Shown here piece by piece: positions 1 to 7,528 of a stretch of DNA of 39,496 nt (the stretch's first letter is position 1; each line of letters opens with the position of its first letter). Origin of the DNA: Phycisphaerales bacterium (GTDB lineage Bacteria; Planctomycetota; Phycisphaerae; UBA1845; Fen-1342). The position numbers and the translations under genes were made by a program. The notes beneath the pieces are model-generated. The model made no database searches. It was given only the letters and a program-made list of their open reading frames with translations, and was not told where the DNA came from. The DNA is taken from NCBI GenBank assembly GCA_022839625.1, contig JALHJL010000008.1, forward strand, positions 124,310 to 163,805. The letters run 5' to 3'.

Positions 1-1809
1 CGTGCCGTCGCAGTTGATGTCGCCGTTGAGCGGATTGCAGCCGGGGAACGCGGCCTGCCAGGCGCCGAAATTCGACAGGTAGAGCACGAACGGGTTGATA
101 TCCCCGAAGTCGATGTGTCCGTCGCAGTTGAGGTCGCCGATGCAGACGGACTCGACCGTGAAGCTGAAACTCGCATCGTTTAAGTCCATCGTCGCTGCAC
201 CGACCGGCCAGTGCGCGGGCGGTGCCGGCGGCGAGATGCTGTTCAGCACGGTGGCCACAGCGTTCTCCAGTCGGAGCGTGTAACTGCCGGCCGCGTGCGG
301 CGCAGCGAAGGAGCCGGCGGCGATGACCGTTGGGCCGCTCTGCCCGATCCCCGGCGTGACCGAAGTCTCCAAGCCGCACTCGGCGCCGGGCATTCCGAAC
401 GTGTTCTGCGAGCCGCCGATTTGCACCAAGTTCATTGCCCCAGGCGCGCCGACTTGCGTTCCGCCGAAGGCCGAGCCCGTCGGGCTTGGATTAGTGATGC
501 CGGCGGGGCGGTCGAAGGCCGCCATCAAAGGGCCGGTGGTCGTTGCGGGTGGAATATCGACCAGGCTCGGGTTGCCGGCGTCCTGCACGAGGTCGGCACT
601 CAGCAGCGCCAAGCCGCTGTTCCCCGCACTGGCAACCTCAGCATTGATGGTCCAGTCCACCATCGTCCCGGGCGCGATGGTCTGTCCAGCGACCGAAGAC
701 GTCAGGCACAGGGTCACGTCGCCGCTGCGAGTCCGGCGCGCGCCCGCGCGGGCAGCATCTGCGCGGAAGGTCGGCACGCCGGCCGGCACATACCGAGCCG
801 GTTGCGGCGCCAGCATTCGAGTGGGCTCTTCACTGCCCGGGTCAAACGCAACCGCAATGGGCGGCACCGCCGGGACCTCGCTCTCGACCCAGGCGAAGGG
901 CTCGGACGGGCCGTCGAGGGCACCGCCGAAGGTGAGATTGGCCCAGAAACCGCCCCATTTCCCATTGGTGAAGTACGCATCGCAAACCCAGGAGGGGACT
1001 GTGACGCCAAAAAAGGTAGTGGTAGATCCGATCTCCGCCTGCTCCGCGATGATCCAGCCGACGTTGGTCGCTGAGAACTGAACGCGCAGCCAAACGGTGC
1101 CTGAGATCACGACCGGCGGGAAGTCGAAATTCAGTGTGTGGACCACGCCCGCAGCCAGACCGCTCCAGGTGTGCGCTGTGCCGGCGATCTTATTGGCGGT
1201 CGTGGGTGGACAGCCCGTGTGCAACTCCGCCGTGACACTGTATGAGCCGCCGGGCGGCCGATACACCTTGGTATCGTAATGGATCAGGTAGCCCGGTCCG
1301 CTGCCTGCCAAGGTAAGGTCATCGGCAAACTGAGTGGCCTGGTCCACGTACCAATAGTCCGGCGGGATCGTGTTGCTATAGCGCACCAGCGTGCAATCGA
1401 CGCCGCTGCATGCGACCTGGGGATGGAACGTGCCGCTCTGGGAGGCGCAGTCGGCTTCCGTCGTGTAGACGCAGGTGCCGTTCGGCCGGCAACAAGCGCC
1501 CATGGTCGGTGCGCAGTTCACCTGGGCACACGTCGTGCCGTGACCTTGGTAGACGCCGCTGACGGCGCTGCAATCCGCCTCCGTGCCTTCGATGCAGCTT
1601 TCGTCAGGAAGACAGCAAGCTCCGGTCACCTTCGCGCACTCGATCAGCGCCCAGAAGCCACAGTACGGGCCTCCAGAAGCGTACGACCACCAGCAAGACC
1701 AGGAAGGCGGATCGCCCTTGTACCCATAGAAGTAGTCCCCTGTGTCCCCAATCTCCGCCTCCTCGGCGACGACCCAGCCGGCCTGCTGATTGGAGAAGCT
1801 CAGGACCAT
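1..1809 (-). CDS. C-terminal part of interrupted S8 protease, dockerin-like end (partial)
   Basis: Open frame running off the left edge (3' end missing). It begins with an ATG directly after the amber codon at 1810-1812, in the same frame as the upstream piece, so it is best read as the C-terminal half of the protease gene starting at 3371. In order it has the end of a beta-sandwich-like domain (VGWIIAEQAEIG-type motif), two cysteine repeats beginning GACCLPDESC and GACCRPNGTC, a second complete beta-sandwich copy, a Ser/Pro-rich stretch, and a dockerin-like Ca-binding repeat (GDLNCDGHIDFGD). The last ~140 bases are nearly identical to the dockerin coding DNA at 7628-7760 but carry 15 extra bases. 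Probably an extracellular adhesion or anchoring region. No convincing Shine-Dalgarno precedes the ATG, so independent translation is doubtful. Confidence 0.6.
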   Translation of the reverse strand, partial: MVLSFSNQQAGWVVAEEAEIGDTGDYFYGYKGDPPSWSCWWSYASGGPYCGFWALIECAKVTGACCLPDESCIEGTEADCSAVSGVYQGHGTTCAQVNCAPTMGACCRPNGTCVYTTEADCASQSGTFHPQVACSGVDCTLVRYSNTIPPDYWYVDQATQFADDLTLAGSGPGYLIHYDTKVYRPPGGSYSVTAELHTGCPPTTANKIAGTAHTWSGLAAGVVHTLNFDFPPVVISGTVWLRVQFSATNVGWIIAEQAEIGSTTTFFGVTVPSWVCDAYFTNGKWGGFWANLTFGGALDGPSEPFAWVESEVPAVPPIAVAFDPGSEEPTRMLAPQPARYVPAGVPTFRADAARAGARRTRSGDVTLCLTSSVAGQTIAPGTMVDWTINAEVASAGNSGLALLSADLVQDAGNPSLVDIPPATTTGPLMAAFDRPAGITNPSPTGSAFGGTQVGAPGAMNLVQIGGSQNTFGMPGAECGLETSVTPGIGQSGPTVIAAGSFAAPHAAGSYTLRLENAVATVLNSISPPAPPAHWPVGAATMDLNDASFSFTVESVCIGDLNCDGHIDFGDINPFVLYLSNFGAWQAAFPGCNPLNGDINCDGT

Positions 1810-2439
1810 CTAGACGGCTTGCGGGATGTACACCGGCGAATCGAAATCTGCGGATAGCAGGACGGCCTGGCCGTCGGGATTGTTGGTGAACGTGCGTTGC
1901 GTGTCGGCGATCGGGGTGCCGCCGTCGCCGGGGCAGCCGGTGTAGAGCTGGGCCGTCACGGTGAAAGTCCCGCCACCGCCGCCATAGACCAGCAATTCAT
2001 AGTGCGTGAGCAGCCCGCCGCCGGTGCCGGCGAGCGTGATGTCATCGGCCAATTGCAGTCCGGGCCCGGCGGGGATGTACCCTGCGATCGGGTCGATCAT
2101 GTTGGCGTAGCGGGTCATGACGCAGTTGGTATCGGCGCAGGTCGAATCGTGTCCGTTGTAGACAGCGCCTTGCTCCGCCAGACAGTCGTAGATCGTAGTG
2201 ATGCTGCACGTGCTGTCGGCATGGCAACACGCCCCGCTGCCCATGCCTTCGAAGGCAAGCTGGAACATGTACAGGTCGCGCAGGTCGACGTCGCCGTCCG
2301 GCGGCGAAGTGGGGAAGTCGGTGCAGGCACAGGAGGTGTGCGGATACGGTGCGCCGGGCCCGCCCATGCATTCCTCGAAGCCGGGGAAGTGACCGCGGCA
2401 AACGCATCCACGTGCTTCTGGTCCTGGGGTATGTCGCAC
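1810..2439 (-). pseudogene. Middle fragment of interrupted S8 protease gene
   Basis: This frame holds the linker (FPGFEECMGG, PPDGDVDLRDLYMFQLAFEG single dockerin-like loop), one GACC cysteine repeat and most of a beta-sandwich domain, ending in a TAG at 1810-1812. Only the part below about 2390 is homologous to the paralogous protease at 4607-5896. The stretch up to the GTG at 2439 is out-of-frame protease sequence. Aligning the domain with its own second copy (near 1090-1180) puts the TAG exactly where the second copy has a Trp in ..GTVWLRVQFS.., so a single TGG to TAG change explains the stop. The reading frame resumes immediately after it. Confidence 0.65.
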
Positions 2440-3371
2440 CAGAGATTGAAGTTGTGCGTCGAGGCGGTGTCACAGATAATCTGCCGAGCTTCGCGGGCGG
2501 TTAGGCTCCCGCACCCGTCTTTTGAAAACATGAGTGCGGCCACGCCGGAGCAGTGGGCCGTCGCCTGGGATGTGCCGTGGCCGGAGAAGCCGCCAACGCT
2601 GATGTCGTAGCCGGGTGCAGCGAGGAGCCAGTTGCATTCGAAGGCGATGTTGGACATGCAAACAACCCAGTAGGGGTCGGGCGAAAGATCCCCGCAACCG
2701 GGGGGGTCGAAGTACGTGGTCGGGTAGTAGCCGTCATAGTCCGCGGCTACGCGGACAGCCGCCGAAACACAAGCTGGCGCGCAAATACCACCGCAGTTCG
2801 CCTCGTTCCCTGTCGCGGCGAACGTGATGATCCCGGCGGCCAGGGCATCCGCTATCGCTTCTGCGAGGTCTTGGGTCAGCTTATCCTCGTCGTCGCAGGA
2901 GAAAAGGTAATGATCGGGCGTTCCCATGCTGATGTTACTCACGCGGATGGTGGGATCGCTCTTCCTTCGAGCGATGAGATACTTGATGCCGTGGACCGCA
3001 TCGCTCATGGCGAGCGGGCTGATCCTGACAGGCAGGATCTTCGCGTCGGGTGCCACCCCAGTCGAATCCGTGATGACCAGCGACATGTAGGTGCCATGGC
3101 CGTTGCCTCCGGGGTCAGCTCCGCCGTCGTACACTGGCTGCCCAAACGGTTCGAGGCTGATGCCTCCCGGCGCGATGCTCCCTTCCAGGCTAGCATTGGA
3201 GTAGTTTATGCCGGAATCAATGATTGCCACGGTCACCCCCATCCCTCTAATGCCTAGCCCGTGAACTTGGTCAGCATGGATAAAAGGGACGCTCGTCTCT
3301 GTCGCGTAAACCGCAATGGGCAAGGTCGCGAGCGTCACTGCGCACCTGACAATGAGGACAGCGCGGTACAT
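2115..3371 (-). CDS. Secreted S8 (subtilisin-like) protease, propeptide-less, frameshifted (copy 1)
   Basis: Signal peptide (residues 1-24) followed at once by the mature S8 start (SVPFIHADQVH); no I9 propeptide is encoded. The triad is visible: Asp52 (AIIDSG), His92 (GNGHGT) and Ser268 (HGTSQATAH). The oxyanion Asn189 is present (AATGNEANCGG). The start has AGGAGG 8 nt upstream. It lies 47 bp below the double-propeptide gene 3419-4465, so the two are probably co-transcribed. Residues after about 327 are frameshift junk: compared with the paralogue at 4607-5896, 28 bp are missing near 2390, moving the continuation into another frame. The catalytic domain is complete, so the shortened protein might still fold. 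In the cell it would act outside the inner membrane. Confidence 0.8.
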   Translation of the reverse strand: MYRAVLIVRCAVTLATLPIAVYATETSVPFIHADQVHGLGIRGMGVTVAIIDSGINYSNASLEGSIAPGGISLEPFGQPVYDGGADPGGNGHGTYMSLVITDSTGVAPDAKILPVRISPLAMSDAVHGIKYLIARRKSDPTIRVSNISMGTPDHYLFSCDDEDKLTQDLAEAIADALAAGIITFAATGNEANCGGICAPACVSAAVRVAADYDGYYPTTYFDPPGCGDLSPDPYWVVCMSNIAFECNWLLAAPGYDISVGGFSGHGTSQATAHCSGVAALMFSKDGCGSLTAREARQIICDTASTHNFNLWCDIPQDQKHVDAFAAVTSPASRNAWAGPAHRIRTPPVPAPTSPLRRRTATSTCATCTCSSLPSKAWAAGRVAMPTARAASLRSTTVWRSKALSTTDTIRPAPIPTAS

Positions 3372-3418
3372 GGATGTGACCTCCTCTCGATTGGCGCCAC
3401 GTGCTGCTGGTCCCGGGA

Positions 3419-4465
3419 CTACTTGGCGTTCTCCTTAACGTCGCCGTGGAACACCGCCGGGGTCAACAACTCAGCACCCCGTACGTCCGGGTGCGCTGCC
3501 AGTTTCGCCAGCCCAGCAGCATTCACGAAGCCGGCGAAGGAGCTGCCGCTCCGGCTGCGGCACCTGAATTCCTCAGCGGTCAGCGTGGATAGAACCCGAC
3601 CGGCGACCCGTCGGGCGGCTGCCTCTTTCGCCTCGTACTGCTGCCAGAACGCGCCCTTCTCCAAAGGTATCTGGGTCACCCCCACATCAACGAACACGTA
3701 GCCATCGGTACTCTTTTCCAAGGCGTCGTAGACGGATACATCCACCTTCCCGCGCCGTTCGCTCCGCCGCTGGACGGTGCCCGGTGCCGGAGGCTCCTTC
3801 ATAGCGGCAGGCGGGTCCTTCGGGCGCGCTTGGTCGTCCAGGCCGATGGCGACCACGTCCGGGTCGTCGACCAGCTTGGCCAGGCCCGCCTCGTCAACGT
3901 AGCCCGTAAGCCCCGCAGCGCTCTTGAACGCGAAGATGAGAGCAAACTCGGCGGCGGTCAGCTTTCGCAGAATCATCGCCTGAGCTTCCCTGACTGCTGC
4001 CTGGTTCTCGGTCGACGTGGGTTTGCCCTTGGGTCCATGGCGCAGGTAAACGTCGACGTACGCCGTGCCCTGAAAGCCTACGTGCCGATCGCCCTGGAAC
4101 TCCACCATGGGGTCGCCACCCTCGATCAGCTTCTTCTGGTGATCCAAGGCCGCACGCACCGCCGGCTGCACCTTGCCATACGTGGCTACCCAGGTCGGCG
4201 CGGGCAAGCCGATCGCCTCGCGCTCCTCCGGCGACACCTGGGGATACCGGTTGTCCTTAACGACCGGGAGCGCCTCCGCCTTTGTCCGGCCTGGCGGGTT
4301 GTTCTTGACCCACTCCTCCGCCAACCTGGCGGCGTGCGCGTTATCGTTGGTGCTCTGTGTCTGGGCCACCGCGGCCGATCTGCCCGTGCCGGCGCCGGTC
4401 AAGCCCAGGGTCACGAGCAATAGGGCTGCCAATTTGACGACGATTGATCCGCGAAAGATGACCAT
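3419..4465 (-). CDS. Secreted double I9-like propeptide protein (copy B)
   Basis: 348 aa with a signal peptide ending near AAVAQ. Two repeats follow, each starting with a GKV..V..AL helix and continuing into a fold typical of the N-terminal prodomain of S8 proteases (about 135-211 and 257-335): VDVYLRH.., ..LRKLTAAEF.., ..GLAKLVDDPDVVAIGLDD and ..LSTLTAEEF.., ..GLAKLAAHPDVRGAEL. No catalytic domain is attached. Family knowledge: such prodomains act as folding chaperones and tight inhibitors of their cognate subtilase. Inference: it serves the adjacent protease (2115-3371) in trans. The chosen ATG is only 1 nt from GGAGG. The paralogue at 5947 has a second ATG six bases later where this gene has ATC, so the start is slightly uncertain. 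Confidence 0.75.
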   Translation of the reverse strand: MVIFRGSIVVKLAALLLVTLGLTGAGTGRSAAVAQTQSTNDNAHAARLAEEWVKNNPPGRTKAEALPVVKDNRYPQVSPEEREAIGLPAPTWVATYGKVQPAVRAALDHQKKLIEGGDPMVEFQGDRHVGFQGTAYVDVYLRHGPKGKPTSTENQAAVREAQAMILRKLTAAEFALIFAFKSAAGLTGYVDEAGLAKLVDDPDVVAIGLDDQARPKDPPAAMKEPPAPGTVQRRSERRGKVDVSVYDALEKSTDGYVFVDVGVTQIPLEKGAFWQQYEAKEAAARRVAGRVLSTLTAEEFRCRSRSGSSFAGFVNAAGLAKLAAHPDVRGAELLTPAVFHGDVKENAK

Positions 4466-4605
4466 GCCTCCGACACTTCGAGTTGCACAAAACGACCGCC
4501 ATCGCATTTTAGTTCGGAAGCCCCCGCACAGCGCCTCGCGCTGGTACTCAACCCACACTCTCGGCTCGCCGTCCACGACGTGCACCCCTGGAACGTGCGC
4601 CAAAT

Positions 4606-4636
4606 CCTATACCCCCCCCCCCCGCCGGCGCGTCAA
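4606..4636 (-). promoter_or_regulatory. Possible phase-variable promoter with G12 spacer
   Basis: On the minus strand TTGACG (4636-4631) and TATAGG (4611-4606) are separated by 19 nt that contain 12 consecutive G (4612-4623). The site is about 140 nt upstream of the double-propeptide gene 3419-4465. Slippage of the tract to 10 or 11 G would give a 17-18 nt spacer. The site also forms the last codons of the upstream protease gene (4607-5896). Confidence 0.45.
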
Positions 4637-5896
4637 GGGAATTTTCAGGAATCTTCTCAGGAGCGCTCCCGGCCGATCATTAATCGTCGTGATGCTGCAC
4701 GTGCTGTCGGCATGGCAACACGCCCCGCTGCCGGCCCCTTCGAAGGCAAGCTGGAAGGAATAGAGATCACGGAGGTCAACATCGCCGTCCGGCGGCGAAG
4801 TGGGGAAGTCGGTGCAGGCACAGGAGGTGTGCGGATACGGTGCGCCGGGCCCGCCCATGCATTCCTCGAAGCCGGGGAAGGCGGCGCAGACCGGTCCGCT
4901 GACGGCGTTGACCGCCGCGAGGGCGTTGACGTGCTTCGGCTCCGGCGGCAGCGGGCAGTAGGGGTAGGCCCAGGAGTAATCCCAGGCAGTGTTGTACAGG
5001 ATCTGTCGGGCTTGGTATGCGTTCAGGCCGCCGCAGGCATTCTTCGAGAACATTAAGGCGGCCACGCCGGAGCAGTGGGCCGTCGCGAGTGACGAGCCCC
5101 AGTGCTGGTGAAAGCCGCCGACCGTAATGTCATAGCCCGGTGCGGCCAGCAGCCAGTCGCAACCTTCGCCGATATGGGAGAAGCACGTTACCCAATAGGG
5201 AGTGGCGGACCAGTCGACACAATTCGGGTATACGACGATCCCGTAGGCGTCGTCGTAGCTCGCGGCCACTTTGATGGCCTCCAACACACAGGCAGGTCTC
5301 TCGATGCCGCCGCAATACGCATCATCCCCAGTCGAGGCGAAGGTGATCAGACCGTTGTCCAGTGCCGTGCCTATAGCCAGTCCATAGAGCAGGGTCGCGG
5401 GGTCGTCAAAGTCGCAAGGACAGGAGTAATTGCCGCCCCCGCCGCCGATGCTGAGATTGATGACCCGGATGCTGCGGTCGGCGGCGCGTCGCTCGATCGC
5501 GTACTGGATGGCACGGACGACGTCCCTTGGATCGAAGCCGCCGGAAGGACCCTGGACCCGAATGGGCAGGATCTTGGAATACGGTGCCACCCCAGTCGGA
5601 TCGGTGATGATCAGGGAGACAAGCGTACCGTGACCCGGACCGTTGGGGTCGGGTCCGCCGTCGGGCGTTATGATCCTATTGGCGATGCTGACCCCGCCGT
5701 CGGCGATGTCCCACGCCAAGCCTGGGTCGCTGTAATCCACGCCGGTGTCGATGATGACAACAGTGACACCAAACCCGTCGACAAGCTGCGCATGCACTTG
5801 GTCGGCATGAATGAACGGTACGCTCGTATCCGTCGCCTGCGCTGACAGCAGGGGCATCCCGAGGGCAACGGCGATGAGTGCGCCTATAGATCTCAT
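4607..5896 (-). CDS. Secreted S8 (subtilisin-like) protease, propeptide-less (copy 2)
   Basis: 429 aa, signal peptide about 1-22, and no propeptide before the catalytic domain. Triad residues are Asp50 (IIDTGVD), His89 (GPGHGT) and Ser269 (WGSSLATAH, where GSS replaces the usual GTS). The oxyanion position usually Asn is Asp191 (ASTGDDAYCGG). After the catalytic domain come a linker and a single dockerin-like loop (DGDVDLRDLYSFQLAFEG), then the beginning of a GACC cysteine repeat. The repeat stops abruptly at about residue 409, followed by an unrelated Arg/Gly tail encoded by the poly-G tract, so the C-terminus looks truncated relative to copy 1. GAGGAA precedes the ATG. It lies 50 bp below the double-propeptide gene 5947-6963, a likely operon. 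Exported; substrate unknown. Confidence 0.82.
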   Translation of the reverse strand: MRSIGALIAVALGMPLLSAQATDTSVPFIHADQVHAQLVDGFGVTVVIIDTGVDYSDPGLAWDIADGGVSIANRIITPDGGPDPNGPGHGTLVSLIITDPTGVAPYSKILPIRVQGPSGGFDPRDVVRAIQYAIERRAADRSIRVINLSIGGGGGNYSCPCDFDDPATLLYGLAIGTALDNGLITFASTGDDAYCGGIERPACVLEAIKVAASYDDAYGIVVYPNCVDWSATPYWVTCFSHIGEGCDWLLAAPGYDITVGGFHQHWGSSLATAHCSGVAALMFSKNACGGLNAYQARQILYNTAWDYSWAYPYCPLPPEPKHVNALAAVNAVSGPVCAAFPGFEECMGGPGAPYPHTSCACTDFPTSPPDGDVDLRDLYSFQLAFEGAGSGACCHADSTCSITTINDRPGALLRRFLKIPLTRRRGGGV

Positions 5897-5946
5897 GACA
5901 CTTCCTCGCAGTCCGGGCGCGTATTCGGCCGAACCTCAGGTTGAAG

Positions 5947-6963
5947 CTAACGTGCTGGTTTCCGAATCTGAGGGGCGGGAATCGGTGGACCAGGAAGTCC
6001 CACCGCCCTGACGTGCGCATGATCCTCCAGCTTTCTCAAGGCGGCTGACGTGAGGCGGCCATCCAAGAACAGGCCATGCGCGCTCCCGATCGGGGCCCGT
6101 CCCCGAACCCAGAATTCCTCGGCCGTCAACGAGCCGAGCACGGGCTCCTCGATGGCCCTCCCTCTCCCAATCTCCTTCTCCAGACATTCCTCCGCTGGCC
6201 TGTCCTGCATGATCACAATGACGTCGACGCGCTCGTAGAGCCCCAGGGCCCGGTAGACCTCTGCCGCCACCTTACCGCCAGAGCCCCAGAACCGCCCCTG
6301 CGCGGGCTGCGTCGCTGGCTCGCCGGCCTCGGGCGGCGGAAGGTCCGCCTTGGTCACCGCTTGCGGACGCTCCGGAAATGGCTTGTCGTCCAGGCAGACC
6401 GCGACGACATCCGGATTGGTCTTGAGCTTCTCGATCCCCGTGCGCGTCGCGTAGCCCAGGATTCCAGGCAGGGTTTGGAAGGGATACTCCACGTAGAACT
6501 CCGCCGCAGTAAGCTGCGATAGCACCTTGCTCCCAAGCGCCTTGATCGCGGCCTTGTTCTCCGGTGAGCCCGGGCGGTCGCTTTGCTGATGCCTCAGGTG
6601 CACCTGGACATAGACGGTCCCCGCATGTCCGGTGATGTCGAGCCAAGGTTCCTTGACCGACTCCGCTTTGTCCAGGGCCTTGTAGACGTCCGGATGGACC
6701 TTGCCGTACTGCCCCGTCCGGCCCGTGTCGTCGACGCCCAGCGCCTCGCGCTCCTCGGGTGGCACAAGGTCAGCTTTGCTCAGCGCGAACCAGCGCAGGC
6801 CGGGCTTGGCGACTTCCCGCAACCGCTCGTTGTCCGATTGCCTGGCGGGAATCGCCGCCTGCTCTTGCGCCAGCGCCGCGGAGTTGGTCGCACCCGGGCC
6901 GACGAGCACTAGGCCCACGACAACGACCGCAGCAAACCCGGTCACCCTTGACGTACGGGACAT
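5947..6963 (-). CDS. Secreted double I9-like propeptide protein (copy A)
   Basis: 338 aa, signal peptide ending near SAALAQ. Paralogue of 3419-4465 with the same architecture: EEREALGV motif, GKVHPDVYKALDKAE, first prodomain-like fold (about 114-193, ending NPDVVAVCLDD), acidic/Pro linker, GKVAAEVYRAL, second fold (about 243-323). The second of two ATGs was chosen because GGAGG sits 7 nt before it; the first ATG (6969) would be 1 nt away. It opens the upstream protease module (next gene 4607-5896). Expected to chaperone or restrain that protease outside the cytoplasm. Two prodomains per polypeptide could mean 1:2 binding or one repeat specialised for inhibition; this is inference. Confidence 0.77.
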   Translation of the reverse strand: MSRTSRVTGFAAVVVVGLVLVGPGATNSAALAQEQAAIPARQSDNERLREVAKPGLRWFALSKADLVPPEEREALGVDDTGRTGQYGKVHPDVYKALDKAESVKEPWLDITGHAGTVYVQVHLRHQQSDRPGSPENKAAIKALGSKVLSQLTAAEFYVEYPFQTLPGILGYATRTGIEKLKTNPDVVAVCLDDKPFPERPQAVTKADLPPPEAGEPATQPAQGRFWGSGGKVAAEVYRALGLYERVDVIVIMQDRPAEECLEKEIGRGRAIEEPVLGSLTAEEFWVRGRAPIGSAHGLFLDGRLTSAALRKLEDHAHVRAVGLPGPPIPAPQIRKPAR

Positions 6964-7459
6964 GGCCATGCCTCCAAGAACCGGTTTGAAATGAATCGCC
7001 GACGCACCGACGCACTACCCCTGTAGACGCGCTGACCGCGCCCGGGTTCCCGCCAAGGTGTTCTAATCCGTGTGTGTCGCCAACCGGCCGCGCGCCCCTG
7101 CCAGCCACCATGTCCCCCCCAACCGAAACCACTCACGGAGCCGAACTCCCGCGTTGGCAGGGGGGCTCCCAGCCGCCGCGGCACGCCAGCCGCACAATCA
7201 CGGCCGCGTCGTGGCTCGTGCTCCGTGGGCAACGAGTACCCCAGCTCACACCCTCTCCGCCGATCAGGAGCCCGCCCGGCGCTCCAGGCCGCGTGCCCCT
7301 GATCTTGCCCGGCGCCCCAACACGCGCCGCGCACTATTAACCATGCCTCACAATTGGGCAGAAGTCAAATAACCCAGGCGTTCACCCGTATCCTCGCCCG
7401 GCGTGTCGCGTGTTCTGACGGCCTGTCGGCCCGCGCGTGCGGCCCGAAGGTGCCATCCG
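6964..7459. other. Intergenic gap upstream of the protease modules
   Basis: About 500 bp without a supported gene. It must hold the promoter of the minus-strand propeptide gene. A TTGACT on the minus strand (7368-7363) has no good -10 at 17 nt (CATGGT), so no promoter is called. Small open frames here lack ribosome sites and known motifs. Confidence 0.5.
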
Positions 7460-7528
7460 TCACAGGCGGTTGATCGGGCCAGGGCACGCGCAGCCCACGC
7501 CGCTCAGCCCCACGAGCGCGACACTACA
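7460..7528 (-). repeat. Duplicated dockerin-protein tail beyond the stop codon
   Basis: Directly after the TGA of the gene 7529-9517 the same frame stays open for 22 codons and reads VALVGLSGVGCACPGPINRL before a second TGA at 7460-7462. This is a clear copy of the gene's own end (VALMGQCGVGCACPGPIACP). The DNA is an imperfect tandem duplication. Confidence 0.7.

Noticed and set aside
2380..2400. Programmed frameshift in protease copy 1
   Set aside because: No slippery heptamer; comparison with the paralogue shows a 28-bp deletion that explains the shift.
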